Positions 26,727-37,072 of a stretch of 48,591 bases of DNA are shown one piece after another. Each line of letters begins with the position of its first letter. The stretch's first letter is position 1. Made by a program: the position numbers and the translations under genes. The notes beneath the pieces were generated by a model. It did no database searches and had not been told where the DNA came from. It saw nothing but the letters and a program-made list of their open reading frames with translations. Where the stretch lies: positions 1 to 48,591 of the forward strand of contig JAPLNX010000090.1 in the NCBI GenBank assembly GCA_026400935.1. The letters run 5' to 3'. The DNA is from Planctomycetia bacterium (GTDB taxonomy: Bacteria > Planctomycetota > Planctomycetia > Planctomycetales > Planctomycetaceae).

Positions 26727-29282
26727 ATGACGTTCTGCCGACATTGGTTGTGCCTGTACGTGAGCTTGTGGGGATTGTGTCTGGCTAGTTCTCTTCATGC
26801 GGACGATCGGTCGAACGCTCTGTGTCGAGATTTTCAGCCTGATCCTGTTGCCGTGCAGCGGTTTGAAAAGGCTTGGAAGTATCCGCAAGCGGGCTGGCTC
26901 GTGTTGCACATTGAAGGCTCGCCGTATCAGCGCGGTGTGCAGCATGGACGTCTTTTGGCTCGTGAGATTGTGGATTACATCAAGACCATTGCGCGAGTCC
27001 GCAGCCATAAAGATCCGGAGGCCGCGTGGAAGTCACTCCGTCTGCTGACCGACACTGCATTTCTGCGGCGATACAATGTCGAATGCTTGGAAGAGATGAA
27101 GGGGATCGCTGATGGAGCAGCGGCAGCGGGCGCGAAGTTTGATGGGCGACGGCTCGACCTGTTAGATATCGTCGCACTGAATTCAGATGTTGAAGCCGGG
27201 TTCTTGGAGTCCGCTTTGCAAGCGACCCCCACGGGGATTGATGAATTGAAATTCGATCGGCACCAAGCCTCGCCGCCAGCAGTCAAGAAGCGTGAGATGT
27301 GTTCGGCGTTTGTGGCGACGACTCCCGCGACCGATAAATCGACCGGCGGTGTGATGCTGGGGCATATCACGATGTCGGACCTCAGTTGGGTGCAGCACTT
27401 CAATGTGTGGCTCGATATCACGCCATCGAAGGGGCATCGCTTCGTCTGCCAAACTTTCCCCGGTGGCATTCAAAGCGGACTCGATTATTACATTTCTGCG
27501 AGCGGTTTGATCATTGCTGAGACAACAATCGACCAGACGTTCTTGGACGTGACTGGCGAAACAGAATCATCGCGCATTCGGCGAGCAGTGCAGTACTCGA
27601 ACACAATCGACGAGGTCGTCGCGATCTTGAGTACTAAGAACAACGGCCTTTATACCAACGAATGGCTGATCGCTGATACGAAGACCAATGAGATTGCGAT
27701 GTTCGAACTCGGAACAAAGCACACGAAACTGTGGCGCAGCAGTCGCGATGAATGGCTCAGTGGCACGAAAGGTTTTTACTGGAGCTGTAACAATCCGAAA
27801 GATCGTGACGTCCTTTCCAACACTGTCGCCGCTGCGCGCGGGAAACCGGGGAATCTCACATTGCATCCAGCACGCCGCGATGTTGCGTGGCTGAAAATCT
27901 TTGACAAACATCATCAACAAGGTGGACTGACCGAGGCATTCGGCTTCGAGGCATTTCAAACTCCGCCGATCGCCGCGTACCCGTCTTGCGACGCAAAATT
28001 CACAACGTCAGTAATGGCGAAAGACCTTTCTTCCTGGGCACTCTTCGGTCCACCTCTTGGAAGGGCTTGGACGCCCTCAGCGGAAGAACTCGCCGCTGAC
28101 CCCGATGTAAAACCATTGATTGCGAATGATTGGACGTTGATTCGGATGCTTGATCTGTCGTCGAAGGACGCCGCTAAGAAGGTCGCCGGTCACGATTCAA
28201 TTCTCGCTGGCGCGTCGGGCTTGTCTGATCGTGAGCCATTTCCAAGTGATGACGAATCGAAAGAGCCGACTCTGAAGTTTGAGCAGCGGCATCCGTTCGC
28301 ATGGCGTGGAACGCTTCGTGCAAAGAGCGATGCGGATCTCGGATTAGCTGCCGCGTTTGCGGAATACGAAAAAGTGGTCGCATTCGAACATGCGCTACAG
28401 GCAGATTCAAAAGAAAACAAACTCGATCTCGCTGCTCAAGAGGCGGTCGCGGTGGCGCTCTTCACCCATCAATCCAATTGGTGGTCTGCGAGACAGCGGT
28501 TAGGCCACGATATCGCTTGGAAGAAAGCGAAGCCCGATGATCGCAACTTGAATTGGTATCCAATCGCCTTGGGACAGAGCATCGCGATGCTCTGTGATTT
28601 GCGGCAGAAGCTGAACGCTGAAGCCTTCGATCGGTTGATGGATGAGTTTGGTATGAAGCACGCCGATGGCGAGTTTGAGGTTGCGGAGTTTCGATCGCAC
28701 TTTGAAAGTGAGGGCGAGCCTGCTGTGAAAGCGGTCTTCGCCAAGTGGCTTGACCGGGACGTCGCCGCGAAAGATCACGTCAGCGGCCGCTGGTCAATTC
28801 ATTCGTTCGAGATGGAGTTGGACAAAACGCTAATCGTCTTCGGCGGTAGCACGAATCCAGTCGCAAATCTGGAAATCGCCGAACGCCTGCAACGTGCGGT
28901 CGCACGTAGGTTTGGCAATACTTATGTGACGCTGAGATCGGGTCGCGATGTCAGCGAAGCGGACCTCAAAAGTCATCATTTACTGGTGATTGGCGAGCCG
29001 ACAAACAATTCGATGCTGCTCAAAGCAGCGGCAAAATCAGCTGTGAAATTCGGAACGCAGTCATTCAATATGCACGAGGAAACGTTCGCTGATCACGACA
29101 GCGGCGTGATTGTCGCAAGCGAGAATCCGTGGAACGATCGCTTCAGCGTCGTCACCTTCGCAGGCCTCAGCCCGCGTGCAACGTATCGCCTCGCCGATGC
29201 ACTCTCACCCGATGAAGAGACATCGCCCCAGATCGTCATCATGCCAGCCAATCGTGCCGCACGTCGCGTTGTCGTTCGCTGA
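26727..29282 (+). CDS. Exported phospholipase-B-like/C45 Ntn-hydrolase
   Basis: This 851-residue protein has a signal peptide (hydrophobic WLCLYVSLWGLCLASSLHA). The N-terminal domain matches Ntn hydrolases of the phospholipase-B-like/C45 group: SPYQRGVQHGRLLAREI, the nucleophile Cys192 in KREMCSAFVATT, and CQTFPGGIQSGLDYYISASG, LIIAETTIDQTF. Proteolytic self-cleavage before Cys192 is expected. A C-terminal domain of about 160 residues (from about 690, with KTLIVFGGSTNPVANLEIAE and HHLLVIGEPTNNSMLLKAAA) resembles accessory domains of bacterial esterases. The ATG at 26727 follows GAGGTG by a normal spacing. It is a single gene with no obvious partner. The substrate may be a lipid or an amide. 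Confidence 0.82.
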   Translation: MTFCRHWLCLYVSLWGLCLASSLHADDRSNALCRDFQPDPVAVQRFEKAWKYPQAGWLVLHIEGSPYQRGVQHGRLLAREIVDYIKTIARVRSHKDPEAAWKSLRLLTDTAFLRRYNVECLEEMKGIADGAAAAGAKFDGRRLDLLDIVALNSDVEAGFLESALQATPTGIDELKFDRHQASPPAVKKREMCSAFVATTPATDKSTGGVMLGHITMSDLSWVQHFNVWLDITPSKGHRFVCQTFPGGIQSGLDYYISASGLIIAETTIDQTFLDVTGETESSRIRRAVQYSNTIDEVVAILSTKNNGLYTNEWLIADTKTNEIAMFELGTKHTKLWRSSRDEWLSGTKGFYWSCNNPKDRDVLSNTVAAARGKPGNLTLHPARRDVAWLKIFDKHHQQGGLTEAFGFEAFQTPPIAAYPSCDAKFTTSVMAKDLSSWALFGPPLGRAWTPSAEELAADPDVKPLIANDWTLIRMLDLSSKDAAKKVAGHDSILAGASGLSDREPFPSDDESKEPTLKFEQRHPFAWRGTLRAKSDADLGLAAAFAEYEKVVAFEHALQADSKENKLDLAAQEAVAVALFTHQSNWWSARQRLGHDIAWKKAKPDDRNLNWYPIALGQSIAMLCDLRQKLNAEAFDRLMDEFGMKHADGEFEVAEFRSHFESEGEPAVKAVFAKWLDRDVAAKDHVSGRWSIHSFEMELDKTLIVFGGSTNPVANLEIAERLQRAVARRFGNTYVTLRSGRDVSEADLKSHHLLVIGEPTNNSMLLKAAAKSAVKFGTQSFNMHEETFADHDSGVIVASENPWNDRFSVVTFAGLSPRATYRLADALSPDEETSPQIVIMPANRAARRVVVR

Positions 29283-29354
29283 GGAGTCTATTGATTAGTA
29301 TGGCTTACTGCTTCAGCGAGTCACGTCCTTGATGATTGTGAATCCGCAAAATAA

Positions 29355-29443
29355 AAGCCCGACGCGTCTGCGAGTGCGTGTCTTTGAGCCGTCAGTCGTT
29401 CAACCGTCAGTCACATAGATGCACTCGCTGGCGATTTGGGCTT
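29355..29443. repeat. Inverted-repeat element downstream of the PLB-like gene
   Basis: The arm AAGCCCGACGCGTCTGCGAG, TGC (29355-29377) pairs imperfectly with GCACTCGCTGGCGATTTGGG, CTT (29421-29443). Between them lies a tandem CCGTCAGTC. It may act as a terminator or a mobile hairpin. The remaining sequence to 29600 holds nothing recognised. Confidence 0.65.
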
Positions 29444-29600
29444 GTCTTGGTCAAATTGCGTTGCACGTTAGTCTGGACCATCGAACACAGCGGCCGTCGT
29501 GTTCGTGCAATCGCCCCGAGATTTCTCGCGTGAGTGCCCGTTTGCAACTGCCGAGATCATCAAGAGGTGTCACCAAGCGAGAGCATTTCGGACAAAGACT

Positions 29601-31238
29601 CTAGGCCGCCTCGGTCTGTGTCTTCGCGGAACGGGGCAGGCTCAGACGGAATGTGCTGCCGTGTCCCGGTCCATCGCTTAATGCGGCGAGGCGGCCGGCG
29701 TGATCGGTGACGATGCGATGGCTGATAGGAAGTCCCAAGCCTGTTCCTTGGCCGCTGGGTTTCGTCGTGTAGAACGGCACGAAGATGTTTCGCAGCACTT
29801 CGGGAGTCATGCCACAGCCAGAGTCTTGGAATTCGACCTCGACGTGATCAGTGAATTCTTGCAGACGGATTTCGAGCTTGCCCTTAGCGAGTTGTTCGGG
29901 TGACTCTGAAAGTTGTTCGGTAGGCTTTATGAGATCGGCGGGCTGCGGAGCGGCTAACCGAACTCGCCGATCGGCGACAACGGGAGCTTCCATCGCATCG
30001 AGCGCATTGGCGACGAGGTTAAGCACAACTTGCTTCATCTCATTGCCGTCCACTTCCAGGAAGCACGGAGCCGTTCGCTCAAACACGATCGCGCATTGAT
30101 GGTATTTGCTCATCGCGCGGACGAGTTTGATGACTTCTTGAATGATCATCGTCAGGTCGTTGCGCGAGCGTTGTCCCCCTTCGCTGCGTGCGAAGTCCAG
30201 CAGCTTTGCCGTGATCTGCTGGCAGCGAACGGCTTCAGACTGAATCATCTTCAGATAGTTTTCCGCCAACGCTCGATCTTGCGGAGCCGCCGCTTTACAG
30301 AACGCGTCGATGCGGGAGACCAATGACTCGCTAGTCCAACGAATGGCGGTCAAGGGGTTGTTGATTTCGTGAGCGATCCCTGCCGCGAGAAAGCCGAGTC
30401 CCGCCAACCGCTCTTGCCGCAAGATTTGTTCGGTTCGTTCGTGAACTTGCCGATCGAGGTCGTTTCGAATTTCAACAAACCGCGCCGTCATTCGATTAAA
30501 CGAATCAGCCAACTCAGCGAACTCATCGTTTGTGTTGAGCCTCAAGCGATACTCAAACTTCCCTTGAGCTACTCGCGAAGCCCCTTCGATCAATTTGGCC
30601 CACGGCTTAAATATCCAGCGATAGCCGCCAATCACGACGCCGCCTAACAACAGCACCACGAGAGCAGTTGAGATAGTAACCCACAAGAAACTCGCCCAAT
30701 ACGTTTCGCGAGCAGACCGCAGCAAGCCGGTCAGCCCATTGCCAAACTCTGGCAACCCCATTGCGATGCGCGACACGAACGCGACTCTAATCATCAGCCG
30801 GGCGACTGTTTCATCAGCCGTTTTCGAGTCACCAAGATCAGGGAGTAAATCTCGCAGTTCTTGCAGACCATTATCGATTTCCCACAAGCGAGTCTGAGCA
30901 ATTTCATAAGTCGAAGGATATTCCGCCGCTGACAGGTTTCGGAGCTTGACCAACTCGTTCGCGAGCTGTGTTTCAGCAGCAGACAAGCGGTCCTCGAACA
31001 TTTGCTGGCGTGCAAGCCGTCCGTTGAATTTGTCCGGCAACGGTAACAGCGGCTCCTGCAAATCGGTCAGCGATTCAATCAACGCATGACGCTGCGGAAC
31101 CAACCTGAGATTCCGGTCCAAGTCGTTGACGACTTCTCGGTAAGAAAGAATGGCCGACAAGCTACTAGCGGCCAGCGTCCCGACCATCGCCAGAACCAGC
31201 CCGACTCCCATCATCAACTTGCGGCGAACAGTAAACAT
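29601..31238 (-). CDS. Orphan sensor histidine kinase
   Basis: This 545-residue membrane kinase starts MFTVRRKLMMGVGLVLAMVG with one helix. It then has an extracytoplasmic region of about 150 residues rich in coiled-coil, a second helix near 185-205, a HAMP-like linker, and a HisKA domain with the H-box LAAGIAHEINNPLTAIRW (His about 290). The ATPase domain includes NLVANALDAMEAP, FQDSGCGMTPEVLRNIFVPF, TTKPSGQGTGLGL and GPGHGSTFRLSLPR. A start further upstream would add a non-conserved 25-residue leader and is not favoured. No response regulator is adjacent. The signal is unknown. Confidence 0.92.
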   Translation of the reverse strand: MFTVRRKLMMGVGLVLAMVGTLAASSLSAILSYREVVNDLDRNLRLVPQRHALIESLTDLQEPLLPLPDKFNGRLARQQMFEDRLSAAETQLANELVKLRNLSAAEYPSTYEIAQTRLWEIDNGLQELRDLLPDLGDSKTADETVARLMIRVAFVSRIAMGLPEFGNGLTGLLRSARETYWASFLWVTISTALVVLLLGGVVIGGYRWIFKPWAKLIEGASRVAQGKFEYRLRLNTNDEFAELADSFNRMTARFVEIRNDLDRQVHERTEQILRQERLAGLGFLAAGIAHEINNPLTAIRWTSESLVSRIDAFCKAAAPQDRALAENYLKMIQSEAVRCQQITAKLLDFARSEGGQRSRNDLTMIIQEVIKLVRAMSKYHQCAIVFERTAPCFLEVDGNEMKQVVLNLVANALDAMEAPVVADRRVRLAAPQPADLIKPTEQLSESPEQLAKGKLEIRLQEFTDHVEVEFQDSGCGMTPEVLRNIFVPFYTTKPSGQGTGLGLPISHRIVTDHAGRLAALSDGPGHGSTFRLSLPRSAKTQTEAA

Positions 31239-31859
31239 CGCAGTCGTCGATCCCTGACGCACGAGGCAGAATGAACGAGCGGAGTTGTAGCAAATCAATC
31301 CGTCGATCGGCACCTCACCTTCATCTCGCCAAACCCGAATGCGCCGCTGCTTCAGCCGGAAGTCCGAGCTTCAAAATGCTAAAGCCCAATGAAGTCCATC
31401 ACCCCAATGCCCAAATTCAAATGTGAGACCAGTCGCTCCGATCCGGCCATTTGTGCCGAGGCGGTCTTCCACTGAAGTTCTGCTTGTGGAAAATTTTCGC
31501 TCGCAAGTAGATCGAGACCCATACCTGAATAACGCCTATTGTCGCTTAGCTATCAACGACTTCTGGCGAAAGCGGGGGCATTCAAAGTGGGTCACCGGGT
31601 GCGCGGGAGCGAAGTCGCGCTGCGATCGTTGCTGTTCAAACCGGGGAGATGTGAGCGGCCTGGAAAGTATCGCTGAGTTGGTCGGCTGGGCTCTTCTTTC
31701 CGATTGCGCCTGAATTTATCGCTTATGCCGGTTGTAGCGGCCGATGACCAATCTGCGAACTCAGCATAATCCGCAAAGTCTACTAATTCGGAACGCCTTG
31801 CGGGACTGCTTCGGGCGAAGCAATCGGACGAGTTTGACAGAACTGACAGGGGGTCGAAC
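31239..31859. other. Intergenic region before the first giant protein
   Basis: About 620 bp between divergent genes. I see no convincing coding frame. It should contain the promoters of the kinase and of the giant protein. A GGGGG stretch seven bases before the GTG at 31860 is a plausible ribosome site. Confidence 0.6.
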
Positions 31860-34800
31860 GTGAAGCGCATACCTTGGCTGAAAGCATTTTGGAAGTCGAT
31901 GAATTCCGCGACGCCTCGTCGTCGTGCGGTCAGCGCCGCGCCGTCGGAGAGTTTGGAAGAACGGCAACTGCTGTCAGTCAACGCTTTGTTTATTCAGTCG
32001 TCTGGCGAAGTGGACTTGGTGTTGGACCACAACGACAGCGTGCGAATTAGAGAAGTCGCGGGCAACATTCGAGTGGAACAGTCCGCAGACGGAGTGAACT
32101 ACACGACGGTCTCGAGTTTGCCCATAACGTCAGCCAGTGCCGTCAAGTCAATCATCATCGCCGGTGGCCAAGACGCGAACACGATCAACTTGAGCGGTGT
32201 GAACGCGACCTCATTCCCAGCGTTGACGTCAATCAGTGTCGATGCGGGAAACGGCGACGACACAATCATTGGCAGCTTCGACTTGGCTGACCAGATTGAC
32301 GGTGGTCACGGCAACGACACGATCAACTCGCTGGGCGGGAACGACACGATCTTGGGGAATGATGGCGATGACGTCATCACAGCGGGCGATGGGAATGACA
32401 GCATCAGCGGCGGAGATGGCCACGATTCGATCTCCGGAGAAGCGGGTGATGACAGCATCAATTCCGGTGACGGCAACGACAGCGTTTCTGGCGGGAGCGG
32501 TCAGGACAATGTCTTTGCCGGCAACGGCGAAGACTTGGTGCATGGCGACGCAGGCAACGACATTCTGAACGGCGACGGCGGTAAAGACACCGTCTTCGGC
32601 GATGACGGCAATGATTCCATCCTTGGTGGCGAATTCGCGGACAGTCTGCTGGGCGGTTCGGGCAACGACACGATCAACGGTCAAGCGGGTAATGACATCG
32701 TCAGCGGTGGTGACGGTAACGATTTTCTAAAGGGTGGTCTCGGCAACGATCTACTGAGCGGCAACGCTGGGAATGACACACTCAACGCGGAAGCTGGAAA
32801 CGATCGGCTGATCGGCGATGATGGGAACGATTCGTTGCTGGGAGGAGCCGGGACAGACTCGCTGGAAGGAAACGCCGGCAACGACACGTTGCAGGGACAA
32901 GCGGGGAACGACACGCTCAACGGCGGCGGTGGTGCGGACAACCTCAATGGCGGCGACGGCAATGACTTCATTCAGAGTCTTTCCACCGGGATCGTGATCA
33001 ACGACGTCAAAGTGGGTGAGGTCAACAGTGGGACCGTCGATGCGGTCTTCTCAGTGGGGCTGACGGTCGCGTCTGCGGTTCCCGTGACCGTGACTTACAC
33101 GACGAGTAATGGATCAGCCAAAGCTGGCAACGATTACTTGCCGGTTTCTGGAACATTGACGTTCGCGCCCGGCCAAACGTTGTTGACGGTCGCAGTGCCG
33201 GTGATCGGAGACACGAACATCGAAGCGAATGAGACGTTCAAGTTGAACCTGTCTAACGCGGTGAATACGACGATCATTGATGCGACTGGCTTGGGAACGA
33301 TCTTGGATAACGATAGCTCGACCGCTGGTGTCGGGATCACTGTCGGCCAGAACGTGAATGTCAGCCAGTTGGCGGGAAGTCAGACGGACGTGCAAATCGC
33401 CGTCAATCCGGTGAATCCGCAGAACGTAGTGACTGTCGGAAACGGTGGGACGACTGATTCGTCCGCGCTGTTCATTGCCAACTCTTTCGATGGCGGCACC
33501 ACTTGGACGACTCAAACGCTGGGAGCCAATCAGGACGGCATCGCGGCGACGGGAGCCGCTCAGCGGTCGGATGCCTCCGTGGCGTTTGATCGTTTTGGAA
33601 ATCTGCATGTCGCCTACTTGGCCGATCCGAATACGGCAGCGGCCACTCGGACTCGTGCGATCGTGGAGGCATTCAGCACTGACGGCGGTGTGACCTTCAG
33701 CACGCAAATCGTCGAAGCACTTTCCAGCAACAACGACAAGCCGCAGCTTGCAATTGGTCCTGACGCCGCAAACTTGGCGACTCAAGACGCGGTCTATGTC
33801 ACGTTCAAGTCGGCATCCGGACTCGGTGTTCGTGGAGCAATCGCGACGGGACTCGGATCGTTGAGTTCGTTCTCCGCAGCGGGTTACTTTGCGACGGCGT
33901 CTGCGGGCTTGAATGATGCTGTGGCAAGCGTGGGGCCGGAGGGGCAGTTCGTTGTGACGTGGTCAAGTTCGGCAACACCAGAAGGACCGGGCAACGTTTT
34001 CGTGGACCGCGATCTGAATGGCCTCGTGGGAGGTTTCACCTTCGCTCCGGACATCACTGTGAGTCCCACGGTCGTCGGCAGTGCCGATTTGATTCCGGCA
34101 TCGCCAGATCGCGGCATCTCGGCGAGTCCGTTCTTGGCTTACGACCGCAGCGGCGGCGCTCACGACCATCGGTTGTACTTGGCGTATGCAGATGCAGCTG
34201 CGACACCGGCTGATCACAGCAACTCGAACATCTTTGTTCGATTCTCCGACAACCACGGCGCGACCTGGAGCACTGCGGTTCAAGTCAACGATGACACAAC
34301 CTCGAACAGCCAGTTCTTGCAGAGCATCAGCGTTGATCAAGTGACCGGAGAGCTTTACTTGAGTTGGTACGACGCTCGCAACGATCTCGGAACAACCGCG
34401 ACAAACGTGGCTTCCACAAATACCGATGCGAAAGACAACACCGAAGTGCAGGTCTTTATGTCGGCCAGCGTTTACAACGCGGCTGGCACTCTGACCTTTG
34501 CTCCGAACAAGCTAGTCAGCGCGGGTGTCTCGAACCAAGCTCGCGATACAAACAACACACAAGACTTCGGCGGCAACGGAGGGATCTCCGCCCACAACGG
34601 GATCGTGTATCTCTCTTGGGCAGACAACTCGAATTCTACGGCTGACAACCCGGACGGTGCGACGACGTTCGACGCTTACATCGCTCGCACGGCAGTGACG
34701 ATTAACAACGGCTCCGGCGAACAATTCGGTCGCGTGGTCGGCGTGCAACAGAGCACTGTTACTGGCGGGCCGGGAGTCGGTAATTCGCCGACCGCAATCT

Positions 34801-36881
34801 CGTTCAACGGAGCGGATCGAGCGGACACACTCGGCGCAGGCAGTGGTCTCGATGATCGGGCCGGAATCTACACCGGTCAGGAATTGATCTTCGCGGGACA
34901 AGACGCTGATCCGCATGTCGTGCAGGCATATTCCGGTTTTGGGGCGACCCCGAATCAGTTCACCCTGAGTACGCCATTGTTCAACGCGCCGACCGTGGGT
35001 GACAGCTTCCAGGTGGAGCTTTCTCAACGCGATGTTTTCGACGTCGTGTTGTTGGATAGCGATCCGCGATTCAACGCGAATGCTCAACCGCTGACGAATG
35101 CGACGAACTTGAAGACGAACGATTTCCAAAATGCTCAACGAGTCCTGCGATTCCTCAACGAACAAAACGTCGCAGACGTGAATGAGCCGGTTGCCGGTCA
35201 GCAAGTCGCGCTGCTCAATAACTGGGCGCTGGCGAACGGCCAAGTTGTGGGAACCACGCTGACGGGGAACCCGAACAAGTTCCACGAGTTCAACGGAGCG
35301 ATCGTGGATAACAAGAACTCGGTCGCCGGTGCGGGCGGAGGACCGGTCGCTTCGGCAGCGGGCGGTGAACTCAACGGAACTCGCAGCAATCAAACGTTGC
35401 AGGTCAAGTTCCAGATCAACACGACGTTTTCGCAACTGACTCAAGCACCGCGTGACGAGAATCTGTTTGTGATCACTCAAACGAGCATCGGGACGTTGTT
35501 GCCGACAGCGTTGATTCTGGATGCGGGTGATACCATCGTCGGTGGTGAGGGTGAAGACACGCTGGTTGGCTCATCGGGGGATGACTTCATCAACGGGCAA
35601 GGTGGCAACGACATCGCGTTCGGTGGTGCGGGTAACGACTTCATGCTCGGTGGAGCGGGCAACGACACGCTCGATGGACAGCAAGGAAACGACACGCTCA
35701 ACGGACAAGCGGGGAACGATGTGCTGCTCGGCGGCGAGAACGACGACACGTTAGTCTTGGATCCGAACGGCGGCGGAAATGATTCTGCCAATGGTGGACT
35801 CGGACTCAATCAAATTCAGGTCGTCGGTACAAACTTGGCAGACACACTCACGGTCAGTTCGTCAGGCAGCGTGTTGTCGATCAGCAACGGCATCGGCACG
35901 ATTGCGGTGACGGCCAACATTCAGAACGTGTCGATCGACGCTCGTGGCGGCAACGACACGGTGACAGTCAACAACATCGCCGCAATTGGTTTCTTGGTAC
36001 TCAACGTCCAAGGTGGCGACGGTAACGATGTGCTCAATGCATCTGCCGCCGGATCCGGTTCTGTGCGGGTAAGGCTCAATGGTGATGCTGGCAACGACAC
36101 GCTCACAGGCTCGAACGGCAGTGACACTCTCAGCGGGGGCACCGGAAACGACGTGCTTGCAGGACTGGGTGGTAACGACTCGATCGACGGTGGAATCGGC
36201 GACGACAACATCGGCGGTGGCAACGGTAATGACACTGTTGTCGGTGGCGATGGAGCAGATTCGATCAATGGTCAACTAGGTGATGACAGCCTGTCTGGCG
36301 GCAACGGCAACGACACGCTGCTGGGTGCCGATGGCAACGACACCTTGAAGGGTGACGTGGGCGACGACGTGCTCAACGGCTTAGCGGGCGATGATTCGAT
36401 CGAAGGGGGCGTCGGCTTCGACGCGATCGCTGGAGGCATCGGCAACGACACGCTTGATGGCGGTCGCAACGACGACACGATCAACGGCAACGCAGGCAAC
36501 GACAAAATTCGTGGCGATCACGGCAACGACTACATCGACGCGGGGATCGGTTTGGACACCGTCAACGGCGGTGACGGCGATGACACAATCACGACCGCTG
36601 ATGGCAGCGATGCGATCGACGGCGATGACGGGAACGACCTGATTACGACTGCCGATGGCGACGACACGATCACCGGTGGAGATGGCGATGACACGATTCT
36701 TGGTGGCGGTGGTGCTGACATCATCTTAGGTGGCGACGGCAACGATCAAATCAACGGCCAAGGTGGCTCAGACACCGTTGCGGGCAATCAAGGGAGTGAT
36801 GTGATTGCCGATCCAATCGCAGAAATCAAAGAACAATTTGTGCTTTCCGCCGACATCATCGAAATGTTGAAGGCGTTGTGA
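31860..36881 (+). CDS. Giant calcium-binding-repeat protein, paralogue 1
   Basis: This 1,673-residue protein starts at GTG with a basic N-terminus and LEERQLLS at 32-39, a LEPR-XLL-type motif common in exported planctomycete proteins. Order of parts: RTX-like nonapeptide repeats (GGxGxDxxx, about 125-375); a Calx-beta domain (about 375-485); an Asp-box propeller segment (about 493-953) with SFDGGTTWTT, STDGGVTFST and SDNHGATWST; a segment unique to this paralogue (about 953-1217); a second RTX block (about 1220-1647); and a tail DPIAEIKEQFVLSADI. It is probably secreted or cell-surface and calcium-stabilised. The Asp-boxes suggest carbohydrate contact. Catalysis is not shown. No transporter gene is near. 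Confidence 0.88.
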   Translation: MKRIPWLKAFWKSMNSATPRRRAVSAAPSESLEERQLLSVNALFIQSSGEVDLVLDHNDSVRIREVAGNIRVEQSADGVNYTTVSSLPITSASAVKSIIIAGGQDANTINLSGVNATSFPALTSISVDAGNGDDTIIGSFDLADQIDGGHGNDTINSLGGNDTILGNDGDDVITAGDGNDSISGGDGHDSISGEAGDDSINSGDGNDSVSGGSGQDNVFAGNGEDLVHGDAGNDILNGDGGKDTVFGDDGNDSILGGEFADSLLGGSGNDTINGQAGNDIVSGGDGNDFLKGGLGNDLLSGNAGNDTLNAEAGNDRLIGDDGNDSLLGGAGTDSLEGNAGNDTLQGQAGNDTLNGGGGADNLNGGDGNDFIQSLSTGIVINDVKVGEVNSGTVDAVFSVGLTVASAVPVTVTYTTSNGSAKAGNDYLPVSGTLTFAPGQTLLTVAVPVIGDTNIEANETFKLNLSNAVNTTIIDATGLGTILDNDSSTAGVGITVGQNVNVSQLAGSQTDVQIAVNPVNPQNVVTVGNGGTTDSSALFIANSFDGGTTWTTQTLGANQDGIAATGAAQRSDASVAFDRFGNLHVAYLADPNTAAATRTRAIVEAFSTDGGVTFSTQIVEALSSNNDKPQLAIGPDAANLATQDAVYVTFKSASGLGVRGAIATGLGSLSSFSAAGYFATASAGLNDAVASVGPEGQFVVTWSSSATPEGPGNVFVDRDLNGLVGGFTFAPDITVSPTVVGSADLIPASPDRGISASPFLAYDRSGGAHDHRLYLAYADAAATPADHSNSNIFVRFSDNHGATWSTAVQVNDDTTSNSQFLQSISVDQVTGELYLSWYDARNDLGTTATNVASTNTDAKDNTEVQVFMSASVYNAAGTLTFAPNKLVSAGVSNQARDTNNTQDFGGNGGISAHNGIVYLSWADNSNSTADNPDGATTFDAYIARTAVTINNGSGEQFGRVVGVQQSTVTGGPGVGNSPTAISFNGADRADTLGAGSGLDDRAGIYTGQELIFAGQDADPHVVQAYSGFGATPNQFTLSTPLFNAPTVGDSFQVELSQRDVFDVVLLDSDPRFNANAQPLTNATNLKTNDFQNAQRVLRFLNEQNVADVNEPVAGQQVALLNNWALANGQVVGTTLTGNPNKFHEFNGAIVDNKNSVAGAGGGPVASAAGGELNGTRSNQTLQVKFQINTTFSQLTQAPRDENLFVITQTSIGTLLPTALILDAGDTIVGGEGEDTLVGSSGDDFINGQGGNDIAFGGAGNDFMLGGAGNDTLDGQQGNDTLNGQAGNDVLLGGENDDTLVLDPNGGGNDSANGGLGLNQIQVVGTNLADTLTVSSSGSVLSISNGIGTIAVTANIQNVSIDARGGNDTVTVNNIAAIGFLVLNVQGGDGNDVLNASAAGSGSVRVRLNGDAGNDTLTGSNGSDTLSGGTGNDVLAGLGGNDSIDGGIGDDNIGGGNGNDTVVGGDGADSINGQLGDDSLSGGNGNDTLLGADGNDTLKGDVGDDVLNGLAGDDSIEGGVGFDAIAGGIGNDTLDGGRNDDTINGNAGNDKIRGDHGNDYIDAGIGLDTVNGGDGDDTITTADGSDAIDGDDGNDLITTADGDDTITGGDGDDTILGGGGADIILGGDGNDQINGQGGSDTVAGNQGSDVIADPIAEIKEQFVLSADIIEMLKAL

Positions 36882-36900
36882 TGACGCAGATGAGACGCGA

Positions 36901-37027
36901 CCCCACCGAGCCGGGCACCCGCAGGGTCGCGGTGGTTTTCGGGCCTTTGCACTACGGCATCGAGAATTTGAGTGACGGGGTTACGTAGTGCAAAAGCCCG
37001 ATTCCACCGAGGCCAGCTCGGTGGGGG
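36901..37027. repeat. Long-hairpin repeat, copy 3
   Basis: The left arm begins CCCCACCGAG but is altered (GGGCACCCGCAGGGTCGC). The inner part GGGCCTTTGCACTAC, a 29-nt loop (36956-36984) and GTAGTGCAAAAGCCCG, CCACCGAGGCCAGCTCGGTG match the other copies. It lies between paralogues 1 and 2, 19 bp after the first stop. Confidence 0.88.
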
Positions 37028-37053
37028 CTGTGCGAGTGAAACAAATTACGTGG

Positions 37054-37072
37054 GGCACGCGAGTGGCGTGCC
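37054..37072. repeat. Short perfect palindrome upstream of paralogue 2
   Basis: GGCACGC and GCGTGCC, a 7-bp perfect stem with a 5-nt loop (GAGTG), follow the hairpin repeat and precede the paralogue 2 start by about 75 bp. It may be another intergenic repeat or a regulatory hairpin. Confidence 0.55.

Noticed and set aside
31423-31713. Plus-strand 96-aa frame in the gap before paralogue 1
   Set aside because: No ribosome site, no domain, odd composition, and no relation to neighbours.
32229-36742. Long open frames on the strand opposite the giant genes, including one of about 320 codons at 34512-35480
   Set aside because: They mirror the regular GGxGxD codon pattern or run antisense to conserved domains. 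Their products are low-complexity Pro/Ser or Val/Arg-rich strings with no domain.
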